Notes under the pieces: model-generated | Databases searched by the model: none | What the model saw: only the letters and a program-made list of their open reading frames with translations | What the model was told of the DNA's origin: nothing | NCBI RefSeq assembly: GCF_014196305.1 | Contig: NZ_JACIDJ010000004.1 | Span: 82,556 to 146,555, forward strand | Direction of reading: 5' to 3' | DNA from: Roseococcus suduntuyensis | Lineage (GTDB): Bacteria > Pseudomonadota > Alphaproteobacteria > Acetobacterales > Acetobacteraceae | DNA length: 64,000 nt | Program-made: the position numbers and the translations under genes | Shown: piece by piece, positions 41,498-50,467 of the stretch | Position numbering within the stretch: the stretch's first letter is position 1 | Layout of the letters: every line of letters begins with the position of its first letter

Positions 41498-42213
<716 letters not shown>

Positions 42214-42222
42214 GGGATACCC

Positions 42223-43080
42223 ATGTTCGACAGCTTCCTGCTCGAATCCATCATCAACGGGCTGCTGCTGGGGGGCGTGCTGGCGCTGCTGGCGCTCGGC
42301 CTGAACCTCGTCTTCGGCGTGATCGACGTGGTCTGGATCTGCTATGCCGAGCTGGTGATGGTAGGCATGTACGCCATCTTCTTCCTGTATGTGTACTACG
42401 AGGTGCCCTTGGCGGGCGCCATCGCGGCCGCCGTGCTGGGGGTGGCGCTGCTGGGCATGATCCTGCACCGCTTCGTGATCGAACCCGTGCTGGGCACGGC
42501 ACCCATCAACCAGCTGCTGGTGACGGGTGGCGTGCTGTTCTTCCTGCAAGCGGCCGCGACGCTCGCCTTCGGGATCGAGTTCCGCAACATCGGCATCCGC
42601 ATGCCGGTGGTCGAGTTCGGGGACATGTTCTTCAGCTTCGCGCGCATCCTGGCCTTCGCGACCGCCCTGGTGGGCGTGCTGCTGCTGTGGCTCTTTCTCA
42701 CGCGCACCTATCTGGGCACCGCCATCCGCGCCATTTCCCAGGACCGCGAGATCATGCCGCTGATGGGCGTGGACCCGAGGCGCATCTACCTGATCACCTC
42801 CGCGATCGGCGGCGGCATGGCGGGCGTCGCGGCCAGCCTGCTGGTGCTGCAGTACGACGTGCACCCCGCGATCGGCCTCAGCTTCGGCCCCATCACCTTC
42901 ATGGTCTGCGTGATGGGGGGGCTGGGCAACATGCTGGGCGGCTTCGTCGCCGCCTTCATCTTCGCGCAGTTCATCTCGGTGGGCGGCTACCTGTTCCAGA
43001 TCGAGTGGGGCTATGTCATCGCCTTCTGCTTCTTCATCGCCATGATGTTCGTCAGGCCCAAGGGCCTGTTCAGCCGCTGA
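42223..43080 (+). CDS. livH: ABC transporter permease LivH
   Basis: 285 residues, about eight membrane helices. The start FLLESIINGLLLGGVLALLALGLNLVFGVI is typical of LivH, as is RAISQDREIMPLMGVDPRR, the cytoplasmic coupling loop contacting the ATPase, and GGLGNMLGGFVAA. It begins 9 bases after livF. Confidence 0.95.
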   Translation: MFDSFLLESIINGLLLGGVLALLALGLNLVFGVIDVVWICYAELVMVGMYAIFFLYVYYEVPLAGAIAAAVLGVALLGMILHRFVIEPVLGTAPINQLLVTGGVLFFLQAAATLAFGIEFRNIGIRMPVVEFGDMFFSFARILAFATALVGVLLLWLFLTRTYLGTAIRAISQDREIMPLMGVDPRRIYLITSAIGGGMAGVAASLLVLQYDVHPAIGLSFGPITFMVCVMGGLGNMLGGFVAAFIFAQFISVGGYLFQIEWGYVIAFCFFIAMMFVRPKGLFSR

Positions 43081-43093
43081 GGGGAGCAGGTTC

Positions 43094-44083
43094 ATGAACA
43101 CGCGCATCCTGGGCGGCATCGGCATCGCGGCCCTGGCGGTGGTGCCGCTGCTGGGGCTTGGCAACTACCACCTGCACATCCTCATCACGGTGCTGATCTG
43201 GGGCTTCGTCTACACCTCGTGGTCCATCATGGGCCGCTTCGGGATGGTGTCGCTGGGCCATGGCGCCTTCCTGGGCGTCGGCGCCTACGTCGCCACCATG
43301 CTGTGGAACACCATGGGCCTCTCGCCCTGGGTGGGAATTCCCGTGGCCATGCTGGTCTCGATGGCGATGGCGCTGCTGGTGGGCTATCCCTGCTTCCGCT
43401 TCCGCATCGTGGGCCACTATTTCGCACTGGTGACGCTGGCGCTGGGCGAGGTGGTGCGCCTCACCATCGTGGGCCTGCGCGACCAGACGGGCGGCTCGCT
43501 CGGGATGACGGTGACGGGCGTGCCCGAGGGCACCTCCCTCCTCGCCCTGCAATTCGGCGACCGATCCACCTTCTTCTACGTGGCCCTGCTGGTCTGGCTG
43601 GGCGGGCTGGTGATCTGGCGCCTGGTGGACCGCTCCATGCTGCGCTACGCGCTGGAGGCCTCGTCCGAGGATGAGGACGCGGCGGCATCCGTCGGCGTCA
43701 ACGTCACCCGCGCCAAGCTCATGATCCTGATGATCAGCGCGGCGATGACCACGCTGGGCGGCGCGCTCTACGCGCAGTACCAGATGTACATCAACCCCGA
43801 GACCGTCTCGGGCATCGCCATCTCGCTCCAGATCGTCTTCGCCGTCATCGCGGGCGGGCTGTTCACGCAGCTCGGCCCCACGGTCGGCGCGGTCTTCACC
43901 CTGCTGCTGGCCGAGACGCTGCGCGTCACCTTCGGCCATGACATCCATGGGCTGGACGGCACCATCTACGGGCTGCTGCTGGTGCTGTTCATCATCTACA
44001 TGCCGAAGGGGATCACGGGGTCCATCATGGCGGGGCTGACGAGGCGGCGGCGGCCCACGCCGGCGGCGGCCCCGGCCGAATAA
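43094..44083 (+). CDS. livM: ABC transporter permease LivM
   Basis: 329 residues, about nine or ten membrane helices. GRFGMVSLGHGAFLGVGAYVA and the coupling loop EDEDAAASVGVNVTRAKLMILMISA identify the LivM partner permease. Last gene of the operon; the stop lies just 3 bases from the stop of the convergent acyltransferase-like gene at 44087. Confidence 0.95.
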   Translation: MNTRILGGIGIAALAVVPLLGLGNYHLHILITVLIWGFVYTSWSIMGRFGMVSLGHGAFLGVGAYVATMLWNTMGLSPWVGIPVAMLVSMAMALLVGYPCFRFRIVGHYFALVTLALGEVVRLTIVGLRDQTGGSLGMTVTGVPEGTSLLALQFGDRSTFFYVALLVWLGGLVIWRLVDRSMLRYALEASSEDEDAAASVGVNVTRAKLMILMISAAMTTLGGALYAQYQMYINPETVSGIAISLQIVFAVIAGGLFTQLGPTVGAVFTLLLAETLRVTFGHDIHGLDGTIYGLLLVLFIIYMPKGITGSIMAGLTRRRRPTPAAAPAE

Positions 44084-44086
44084 GGT

Positions 44087-44857
44087 TCAGCGAAGACCCT
44101 CGGCGGAGGCGATCCTTCGCTGCAAGGCCACGCTGAAGCGGGCCAGGGCCGCGCCGTCCAGCACGGCGTGGTCCATCGCACCCCCCAGCAGCACGACATG
44201 GCGCGGCGGCCCGCCTTCGGGGCAGGGCCGCCGCGTGATGCCGCCCACCGCCACAGTGATGGTGAAGACATTGGGCGGGAAGGCGATGAAGGGAAAATCC
44301 AGACCCGGCCGTTGCAGGCTGGTCAACCCGATTGTCCCCTGCACGCGGCGCAGCAGATGCGGGTCCCGCGCGATGCGCCGCAGGATCAGCTTGCGGAGGA
44401 ACTTCGGCAGGCGCCCCAGCATCCGCCGGCGCTTCACCTCCGCCGTGCTCGTCAGGTCGCCGCGGATGGCGGCGCGCAACTCGTCATGGATCTGCATCAC
44501 GGTCTTGGTCTGGGCCGCGCGGATGGTCAGGCCCATGGGCAGGCGCGTGCCGTCCGGCTGCCTGCGGTCCACCACCGTCGCCACATCCGCGTCGCGGAAG
44601 GTGACCAGGCGGCTTCCATGCCGGAAGGTCAGCACCTCCGGGCACTCGGCCGCCGCATGGGCCAGCGCGTGCAGCAGGAAGGCGTGCAGCGAGACGGGCT
44701 GCCGGTCCTGGCGCCGGCGCGCGCGGATCAGCGCCAGCGCCTCGGTCAGGTCGGCCTCCATCGCGCCATGGCAAGTCAGCGGCCGCGCGAGCGAGAGCAT
44801 GTCCAGCACCACGTCGCGCAGCTTCGGCCAGGGCTGGGTGGTGAAGTCGTCCGTCAT
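44087..44857 (-). CDS. Stand-alone 2-oxoacid dehydrogenase-type (E2) acyltransferase domain
   Basis: 256 residues. The whole protein corresponds to the catalytic domain of dihydrolipoyl acyltransferases and the related chloramphenicol acetyltransferases; the catalytic HxxxDG motif is present near the C-terminus (DHAVLDGAALARF). There is no lipoyl or peripheral-subunit-binding domain, so it is not a normal pyruvate dehydrogenase component. It is third in an operon with a P450 and an unrecognised protein (ATGA overlap with the latter). A free CoA-dependent acyltransferase acting on a P450 product is a reasonable guess, not shown. Confidence 0.8.
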   Translation of the reverse strand: MTDDFTTQPWPKLRDVVLDMLSLARPLTCHGAMEADLTEALALIRARRRQDRQPVSLHAFLLHALAHAAAECPEVLTFRHGSRLVTFRDADVATVVDRRQPDGTRLPMGLTIRAAQTKTVMQIHDELRAAIRGDLTSTAEVKRRRMLGRLPKFLRKLILRRIARDPHLLRRVQGTIGLTSLQRPGLDFPFIAFPPNVFTITVAVGGITRRPCPEGGPPRHVVLLGGAMDHAVLDGAALARFSVALQRRIASAEGLR

Positions 44858-45432
44858 GCGCCGCCCTCGCGGCGGGGCACGAACCAGCTGCGGCGGAAGT
44901 CGAAGCGCAGCAGGAAGCGCGTCTCCCCCTCCAGCTCCCGCCGCTCCACCACCTCGGCCCCGAAGCGGCGATAGATGGGAAGCGGGCGCGGCGCCGTGGT
45001 GCCATAGCCGATGACGAGACCCAGTGTTTGCAGATCCGCCGCGCAGCGCGCCCAGAAGCCCACCGTGCCCGCGAAGCTCCAGGCGCCGTCAATGAAGAAC
45101 ACCAGGATTTCCGCGCTGCCCGGCTCGTGCAGCGGCAGGGTGAAGCCGAAGCGCCCCGCCTGCTGGATACGGCCCGTGAGGTTCACCGCCATGCCGCGCC
45201 GCACCTGGCCCGCGGTATCCTCCTCCACATAGACGCGCTGCTCGGCATAGGGCACGGGCGAGGCAAGGCGCGCCCCCGCGTCATCCCACTGCCAGAGCCG
45301 CCGCAACAGCCCGTCGGGGCGGATGTCGCGGAAGGCGCGGTGGAAGGCGCGCTCGTATTCCGCCACGGCGGCCGCGTCTTCGGTGTCCAGGATGCGCCAT
45401 TGGGCCGGCGCCTCTTCCGCACGCGCGCTCAT
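44854..45432 (-). CDS. Unrecognised protein, possibly GNAT-like
   Basis: 192 residues from ATG 45432, overlapping the P450 stop and the next gene's start by 4 bases each. No family is certain. The C-terminal part LGLVIGYGTTAPRPLPIYRRFGAEVVERRE resembles the last strand-helix-strand of acetyltransferase (GNAT) folds, but I cannot see a clear acetyl-CoA-binding R/Q-x-x-G-x-G/A motif. No signal peptide or membrane helix. Tight coupling to the P450 and the E2-like gene implies a common pathway. Confidence 0.75.
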   Translation of the reverse strand: MSARAEEAPAQWRILDTEDAAAVAEYERAFHRAFRDIRPDGLLRRLWQWDDAGARLASPVPYAEQRVYVEEDTAGQVRRGMAVNLTGRIQQAGRFGFTLPLHEPGSAEILVFFIDGAWSFAGTVGFWARCAADLQTLGLVIGYGTTAPRPLPIYRRFGAEVVERRELEGETRFLLRFDFRRSWFVPRREGGA

Positions 45433-46814
45433 GCCGGCGGCACCTCTCCGCGCGCCAGGGGCGCGCCCCCTCCGCGCGCCAGGGGCGCGACCTTCAGCCG
45501 GATGGGCCGGTCGGGCACCAGGGTGGTGCGGCCGAGCAGCCCCACCTCCCCCTCCTCCACCGGCAGCAGCCGTCGCGCGCCCACGATGCGCGCCAGCACC
45601 AGCGCCAGCTCCAGGTCCGCGAAGTGGTTCCCGATGCATTGGTGCCGCCCCCAGGCATAGGGCAGCAGCGCGCGCCGCGCCGCAGCGCCCTCGCCCAGGA
45701 AACGCTCGGGGCGGAACCGCGCGGCCTCCTCGAAGGCGGCCGGGTCGCGATGGATGGCGAGGATGGAGACCAGCACCGTCACCCCTTCGGGCACGGCGTG
45801 TCCGTCCAGCAGATCATCCTGCGCCGCCTCGCGCCCCATGTTGTAGACGGGCGGGTAGAGGCGCATGGCCTCCTCCACCGTGGCCGCGATGCGGGGCAGT
45901 TGCCGCAGGTCCGACAGGCCGGGCGGGCGGCCCAGCGCGCGTGCCTCCTCGCCCAGCGAAGCCGCCCATCCAGGGTGGCGCGCGAGCAGGTGGAACAGCC
46001 AGGTCAGCGCCGTCGCCGTCGTCTCGAAGCCCGCCACGAACAGCGTCTTGGTCTCGTTCACCAGCGCCGCGCGCGACAAATGGCCGCGCCCGGCCATGAT
46101 GGCGGCCAGCATGTCATCCGGCGCGGCGCCGGGGTCAGCCAGGCGCGCGTCGATCACCGCGCCCACGAAATCATCCAGCGTGCGGCGCGTGCCCAGAAGG
46201 GCGCGGTGGAGCGGCGTCGGCACCCAGAGCGGCAGGCGCAGCAGCGACCAGTTGCGGCGCGAGAGATGCAGGAGGCTCTGCTGCACGGCTGCCGTGAACG
46301 CCGCCCCCCGCGCCTCGTCAATGTCGAGCGAGAGCAGCGCGCGGCCGATCACGCGGATGGCGATGCGCCGCGCCTCCGTCAGCGCGTCCAGCACCTCGCC
46401 CACCTGCCACCGCGCCAGCACCTCGTCCATCACGGCGTGGGTGGCCGCGGCCAGCGCGTGCAGCCGGTCGGGCCGGAAGGCGGGTTGCAGGGCGCGGCGC
46501 CGGGCGAGCCAGGGTTCGCCCTCGGTCGCCAGCAGGCCATCGCCGATGACGGTGCCGAGGTTGCGGTTCACCGCACCCCGCGGATAGCGGTCGGCCGCCG
46601 TCACCAGCACATGCCGCGCGAGGTCCGCCCGCCCCACCGCCACCACACGGCGCGGCCCCACCCGCCAGGCGGCGAGCCCACCATGCGCGGCCAGCGCGCG
46701 CACCGGAAAGAGGTGTGGCGCGGCGGCCATGGCGCTGAGATGCCCCAGCAGCGGCGTGCCGCCGGGCAGTTCGGGGATGGGCCGCGGGCTGTCGCGGCCC
46801 AGGTCAGGGTGCAA
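45429..46814 (-). CDS. Cytochrome P450
   Basis: 461 residues from a TTG at 46814, chosen because CAGGAGG lies seven bases upstream; the frame extends to 46952 but would overlap the divergent hydrolase gene. The proline-rich hinge PELPGGTPLLGHL, I-helix AGFETTATAL, ExxR in EEAMRLYPP and heme loop YAWGRHQCIG (Cys thiolate ligand) are all present. This is a soluble monooxygenase; no ferredoxin or reductase gene is adjacent. It heads a three-gene overlapping operon. The last residues contain an 8-residue in-frame repeat (PLARGGGA/PLARGEVP) from a 24-base DNA duplication. Confidence 0.92.
   Translation of the reverse strand: MHPDLGRDSPRPIPELPGGTPLLGHLSAMAAAPHLFPVRALAAHGGLAAWRVGPRRVVAVGRADLARHVLVTAADRYPRGAVNRNLGTVIGDGLLATEGEPWLARRRALQPAFRPDRLHALAAATHAVMDEVLARWQVGEVLDALTEARRIAIRVIGRALLSLDIDEARGAAFTAAVQQSLLHLSRRNWSLLRLPLWVPTPLHRALLGTRRTLDDFVGAVIDARLADPGAAPDDMLAAIMAGRGHLSRAALVNETKTLFVAGFETTATALTWLFHLLARHPGWAASLGEEARALGRPPGLSDLRQLPRIAATVEEAMRLYPPVYNMGREAAQDDLLDGHAVPEGVTVLVSILAIHRDPAAFEEAARFRPERFLGEGAAARRALLPYAWGRHQCIGNHFADLELALVLARIVGARRLLPVEEGEVGLLGRTTLVPDRPIRLKVAPLARGGGAPLARGEVPPA
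45446..45489. repeat. 20-base direct repeat, 24-base period, in the P450 3' end
   Basis: Bases 45446-45465 and 45470-45489 are identical. The period is divisible by three, so the duplication stays in frame and adds eight residues to the P450 C-terminus after its last structured segment. Probably a recent slippage event. Confidence 0.8.
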
Positions 46815-46938
46815 TGCGAGCCCTCCTGGCGATCGCCTCAGAGTAGCATCGCCTTTCCTTACCAGCACCCTGAGATTGGCACGGCCGTCTTCACGTCGCG
46901 CCCGCGGCATGGGACGCTGCGCCAGGAAGAGGAACGTC

Positions 46939-47742
46939 ATGCCCAGCATCACCGTGGACGATTACCCCATCGCCTATGCCGAGGCCGGCGAGGGCCCGCC
47001 CCTGCTGCTGGTGCACGGCACGCTGGGCGACCAGCGCAGCTTCTCGCCCCAGATGGAAGCCTTCGCCGCCGCCGGGTATCGCGTGATGGCGCTCAGCATG
47101 CGGCATTGCTGGCCGGGCCAGTGGGGGGAAGGCGGCGACTTCACCATTGACCGCCACGTGGCCGATGTGGCGGGCGTGATTGCGGCCCTCGGCGCGGGGC
47201 CGGTGGCGCTGCTGGGCCATTCGCGCGGCGGGCACATCGCCTTTCGCGTGGCCGAACGCCACCCGCACCTCGTCCGCAAGCTGCTCCTGGCCGAGCCGGG
47301 CGGCGAGCTGGACGAAAGCCTGGGTGGCGCGCCGCCCTCCGGCGCCCAGGGGGCCGCCTTCGCGCGGGCGGCCGCGATGATCGGCTCCGGCGATGTCGAG
47401 GGCGGCCTGACCCACGCCGCCGAAGCCACCGGCGGCCCCGGCGCCTGGGACCGCCGCCCGGAGGACCGCAAGCGCATCAGCCGCGACAATGCCCGCACCC
47501 TGCTGGGCCAGGTGGATGAGCGCCGCGCGCCCTATTCCCGCGCGGCGGCCGAGGCCATCCAGGCCCCCACCCTGCTGCTGGGCGGCGAGCAGAGCCAGCC
47601 GCAGTTCGGGCGCATCATGGACGCGCTGGAACGCGCCATTCCCCATGTGCGGCGCGTGACCATCGCCCGCGCCACCCATGGGCTGAACAACGACAACCCG
47701 GCCGATTTCAACGCGGCGGTGCTGTCCTTCCTCGCGGCATGA
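46939..47742 (+). CDS. Alpha/beta hydrolase
   Basis: 267 residues from ATG 46939 with AGAGGA six bases upstream. The oxyanion-hole segment LLLVHGTLGD, nucleophile elbow GHSRGG (Ser) and a late His in ARATHGLNND complete the catalytic triad. No signal peptide. It is divergent from the P450 operon across 124 bases, which probably hold both promoters; shared control with the P450 is possible. The substrate cannot be assigned. Confidence 0.9.
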   Translation: MPSITVDDYPIAYAEAGEGPPLLLVHGTLGDQRSFSPQMEAFAAAGYRVMALSMRHCWPGQWGEGGDFTIDRHVADVAGVIAALGAGPVALLGHSRGGHIAFRVAERHPHLVRKLLLAEPGGELDESLGGAPPSGAQGAAFARAAAMIGSGDVEGGLTHAAEATGGPGAWDRRPEDRKRISRDNARTLLGQVDERRAPYSRAAAEAIQAPTLLLGGEQSQPQFGRIMDALERAIPHVRRVTIARATHGLNNDNPADFNAAVLSFLAA

Positions 47743-47781
47743 CGCATTCCGCGACCGCGGATTGCGGTCCTCAGAGCTGCG

Positions 47782-47809
47782 TCCGACCGGATGATTTTAT
47801 CCGGTCGGA
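47782..47809. terminator. Perfect 11-bp hairpin between convergent genes
   Basis: TCCGACCGGAT (47782-47792) and ATCCGGTCGGA (47799-47809) flank a 6-base loop GATTTT. It sits between the convergent hydrolase and sugar-dehydrogenase genes, 8 bases from the latter's stop, and probably serves as a bidirectional stem-loop terminator or barrier. There is no long T-run on either side. Confidence 0.55.
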
Positions 47810-47816
47810 TATTGCT

Positions 47817-49109
47817 CTAGACAACCCCAGGCGCCGTCACGCGCCAGATGGTGTTGGTCAGGTCGTCCGCCATGATGAGTGCGCCGCGCGGGTCCACCGT
47901 GACGCCCACGGGCCTTCCGCGCGCATTGCCCTCGGCATCCAGGAAGCCCGAGATGAAGTCCATCGCATCGCCGGCCGGCCTTCCGTCGCGGAAGGGCACG
48001 AAAACCACCTTGTAGCCCGAGGGCGGCGTGCGGTTCCAACTGCCATGCATGCCGACGAAAACCCCCTCGGCGAAACTGGCGCCCATGGCGGGTGTCGAGA
48101 AATCCACGCCCAGCGCCGCCACATGCGCGCCCAGGCTGTAGTCGGGCGTCAGCGCGGCGGCCACGCGCTCCGGGTCCTGCGGGCGCACGCGCTCATCCAC
48201 ATGGTTGCCCCAGTAGCTGTAGGGCCAGCCGTAGAAGCCGCCCTCCCGCACCGAGGTCAGGTAGTCGGGCACCAGGTCGGGGCCGATCTCGTCGCGCTCA
48301 TTCACCACCGCCCAGAGCTGGCCCGTATCGGGCTGGATGGTCAGCGCCGTGGGGTTCCGCAACCCGGTGGCATAGGGGCGATGCGCGCCGGTGGCGGCAT
48401 CGATCTCCCAGACCATGGCGCGGTTCTCCTCGGCCGGCATCCCGCGCTCGGTGATGTTGCTGTTGGAGCCGATGCCGACATAGAGGGAGCGCCCATCGGC
48501 ACTCGCGGTCAGCGCCTTGGTCCAGTGGTGGTTGATGGCCGATGGCAGCCGCGCCACCAGCCGCGGCGGGCCCGCGGCTTCCAGCGTGCCCTCGACATGG
48601 TTGAAGGCCACCAGCGCATCCTGGTTCGCCACGTAGATCGTGCCGTCCACGAGGGCCAGGCCATAGGGCGCGTTCAGCCCGTCCGCGTAGACGCGTCGCG
48701 TCTCATAGACGCCGTCGCCATCGGCGTCGCGCAGCAGCGTCAGCCGGTTGCCGCCCGAAACGCCGCTCCTGCCCCAGGACTTGATGATGCCCGCGATGAA
48801 GTCCTTCGGGCGCAGCACGGGGGCATTGCCGCCCGACCCCTCGGCCACCAGGATGTCGCCATTGGGCAGCAGCAGCGTCTGGCGCGGGATGCGCAGATCC
48901 GTCGCGATGGCGGTGATGGTGTAGCCTTCGGGCACCACCGGCATGTCATTGCCCCACCTGGCGGGGCGAGGAATGGTCATGTCCGGCAGCAGGCCGCGGC
49001 TGGGCTGGGGCAGACGGGGCGATTGGCCCATCTCCACCGCGCCCGGCTCCTCATTGCAGGCGGCGAGCGCCAGCGTGGCCACGCCGGTGGCGAAGGTGCG
49101 GCGCTTCAT
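47817..49109 (-). CDS. Sorbosone dehydrogenase/PQQ-type sugar dehydrogenase family lipoprotein
   Basis: 430 residues. N-terminal lipoprotein signal with lipobox LAAC (Cys18), so it is probably anchored in the envelope. The rest is a six-bladed beta-propeller of the soluble glucose/L-sorbosone dehydrogenase family (DLRIPRQTLLLPNGDILVAE, NHHWTKALTASADGRSLYV, ERDEIGPDLVPDY, GMHGSWNRTPPSGYKV). Members oxidise aldoses with PQQ in acetic acid bacteria, but many have unknown substrates. The start overlaps the end of the DUF2231 gene by 4 bases. Confidence 0.9.
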   Translation of the reverse strand: MKRRTFATGVATLALAACNEEPGAVEMGQSPRLPQPSRGLLPDMTIPRPARWGNDMPVVPEGYTITAIATDLRIPRQTLLLPNGDILVAEGSGGNAPVLRPKDFIAGIIKSWGRSGVSGGNRLTLLRDADGDGVYETRRVYADGLNAPYGLALVDGTIYVANQDALVAFNHVEGTLEAAGPPRLVARLPSAINHHWTKALTASADGRSLYVGIGSNSNITERGMPAEENRAMVWEIDAATGAHRPYATGLRNPTALTIQPDTGQLWAVVNERDEIGPDLVPDYLTSVREGGFYGWPYSYWGNHVDERVRPQDPERVAAALTPDYSLGAHVAALGVDFSTPAMGASFAEGVFVGMHGSWNRTPPSGYKVVFVPFRDGRPAGDAMDFISGFLDAEGNARGRPVGVTVDPRGALIMADDLTNTIWRVTAPGVV

Positions 49110-49537
49110 CGCACGTCTCCTCGTTCAAAGCGGGAATAGCCCATCCAGCTCGCCAGCAGGGCCAGCAGCACGGTCGCGATGGAAAGCCACAGCCCCTCCG
49201 GCATGGTGGCCCATGCGTCCTTGGCGTGGACCAGGGCGTTGACGAAGCCGAGCCCCCACATGACCAGCAGGGCCATGATGTAGAAGCCCTGCCAACGACG
49301 CTGCGGGCGCGGCAGCAGGAACAGCTCCACCACCGCCCAGGCCAGCGCGAAGCCGCCCATCACCAGCCCGCCGGCGATCAGCCAGGAGGCGAAGTTGGCC
49401 CATTGCTGGTGATAGTTGGCGCCAAAGGCCAGATCACTCAGCAGCGCGCCCAGGAAGAGCGGCAAGGGAAAGGCGAGCAGGATGGCGTGAAACGGATGCA
49501 GGGGTCTTGCGAACCCCGGCGTGGCAATGGCGACCAT
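49106..49537 (-). CDS. DUF2231 membrane protein
   Basis: 143 residues from ATG 49537 (GAGGAA upstream; an ATG at 49552 would add five residues). Four membrane helices: FHAILLAFPLPLFLGALL, FASWLIAGGLVMGGFALAW, FYIMALLVMWGLGFVNALV and LSIATVLLALLASWMGY. The His-Pro-Phe-His motif near the start is typical of DUF2231, which may bind heme or act as an electron-transfer anchor. Its end overlaps the sugar-dehydrogenase start, so it may pass electrons from that enzyme to the respiratory chain; this is inference. Confidence 0.87.
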   Translation of the reverse strand: MVAIATPGFARPLHPFHAILLAFPLPLFLGALLSDLAFGANYHQQWANFASWLIAGGLVMGGFALAWAVVELFLLPRPQRRWQGFYIMALLVMWGLGFVNALVHAKDAWATMPEGLWLSIATVLLALLASWMGYSRFERGDVR

Positions 49538-49619
49538 GGCGGTCTTCCTCATCCCGGGGCGGCCCAGGCCGGGCCACCTCAGGTAGAAGCGCGCCATGCG
49601 CCCCTTGGTTGCCGGTGCC

Positions 49620-50417
49620 TCAGACGTCGTAGCCGGGGTTCTTCCGGTCCAGCTGGCGCAGCAGCGCCGGCCACTCCATCACGCCATAGGGCCGGCGCGT
49701 CTGGGGCTGGAAGGCGAGCCAGGTCTTCTCCACCACCTCGGGCGAGACCCCCTGCATGGGCGAATTGCAGGCCATGGCGGCCAGCTGCGCCATGCAGCTC
49801 TTCTCCATGCGGTGCAGCCAGTTGAAGGCCTCGGCCACCGTGTTGCCGGTCACCAGCAGCCCGTGGTTGCGCAGCACCATGGTGTTGCCATCGCCCAGGT
49901 CGCGCACCAGCCGCTCCCGCTCGGAGAGGTCCAGCACCACGGAGTTGAAGTCGTGGTAGCGCACCTTGGCGAAGCGCATCGCCGTCTGGGTCAGCGGCAG
50001 CAGCCCGCATTCCAGCGAGGAAATCGCCATCCCCGGCCAGGTGTGGGTGTGGATGACGCAGGCCGCATCCTCGCGCGCCATATGGATGGCGGAATGGATG
50101 ACGAAGCCCGCGCGGTTGATGCCGAAGTCGAAGTCGCCATAGTCCGGCTTGCCCAGCACATTGCCCTCGGCGTCGATCTTGATGAGCGAGCTGGCCGTGA
50201 TCTCGTCATACATCATGCCGTAGGGGTTGATGAGGAAGTTGTGCCCCTCGCCCGGCACGCGGGTGGAGATGTGGTTCGCCCCCATGTCGTCCATGCCGTA
50301 GAGCGCCACCAGCCGATAGGCGGCGGCGGTGTCCACGCGGGCCTGCCATTCGGCCGGGGTCACCTTGTCGCGCATGGACGAGATGCGCAGTTCGCGGCGG
50401 GGATGGGTTTCGAGCAT
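49620..50417 (-). CDS. Class II aldolase/adducin family protein
   Basis: 265 residues from ATG 50417 with GGAGGAG seven bases upstream. Zinc-binding histidines are in VIHTHTWPG and RNHGLLVTG, and the phosphate-region segment GANHISTRVPGEGHNFLINPYG is typical. Family members cleave sugar phosphates or decarboxylate; this one lacks clear features of fuculose or ribulose phosphate enzymes. It stands alone between a membrane protein and a PLD gene. Cytoplasmic. Confidence 0.9.
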   Translation of the reverse strand: MLETHPRRELRISSMRDKVTPAEWQARVDTAAAYRLVALYGMDDMGANHISTRVPGEGHNFLINPYGMMYDEITASSLIKIDAEGNVLGKPDYGDFDFGINRAGFVIHSAIHMAREDAACVIHTHTWPGMAISSLECGLLPLTQTAMRFAKVRYHDFNSVVLDLSERERLVRDLGDGNTMVLRNHGLLVTGNTVAEAFNWLHRMEKSCMAQLAAMACNSPMQGVSPEVVEKTWLAFQPQTRRPYGVMEWPALLRQLDRKNPGYDV

Positions 50418-50467
50418 GTTCGTCTCCTCCTGGTTTGCGCCGAAATTGCGCCCCGCGCCCGCAAGGG

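Noticed and set aside
46815-46952. Longer P450 reading from 46952
   Set aside because: It would overlap the start of the divergent hydrolase and contains the ribosome-binding site used by the TTG at 46814.
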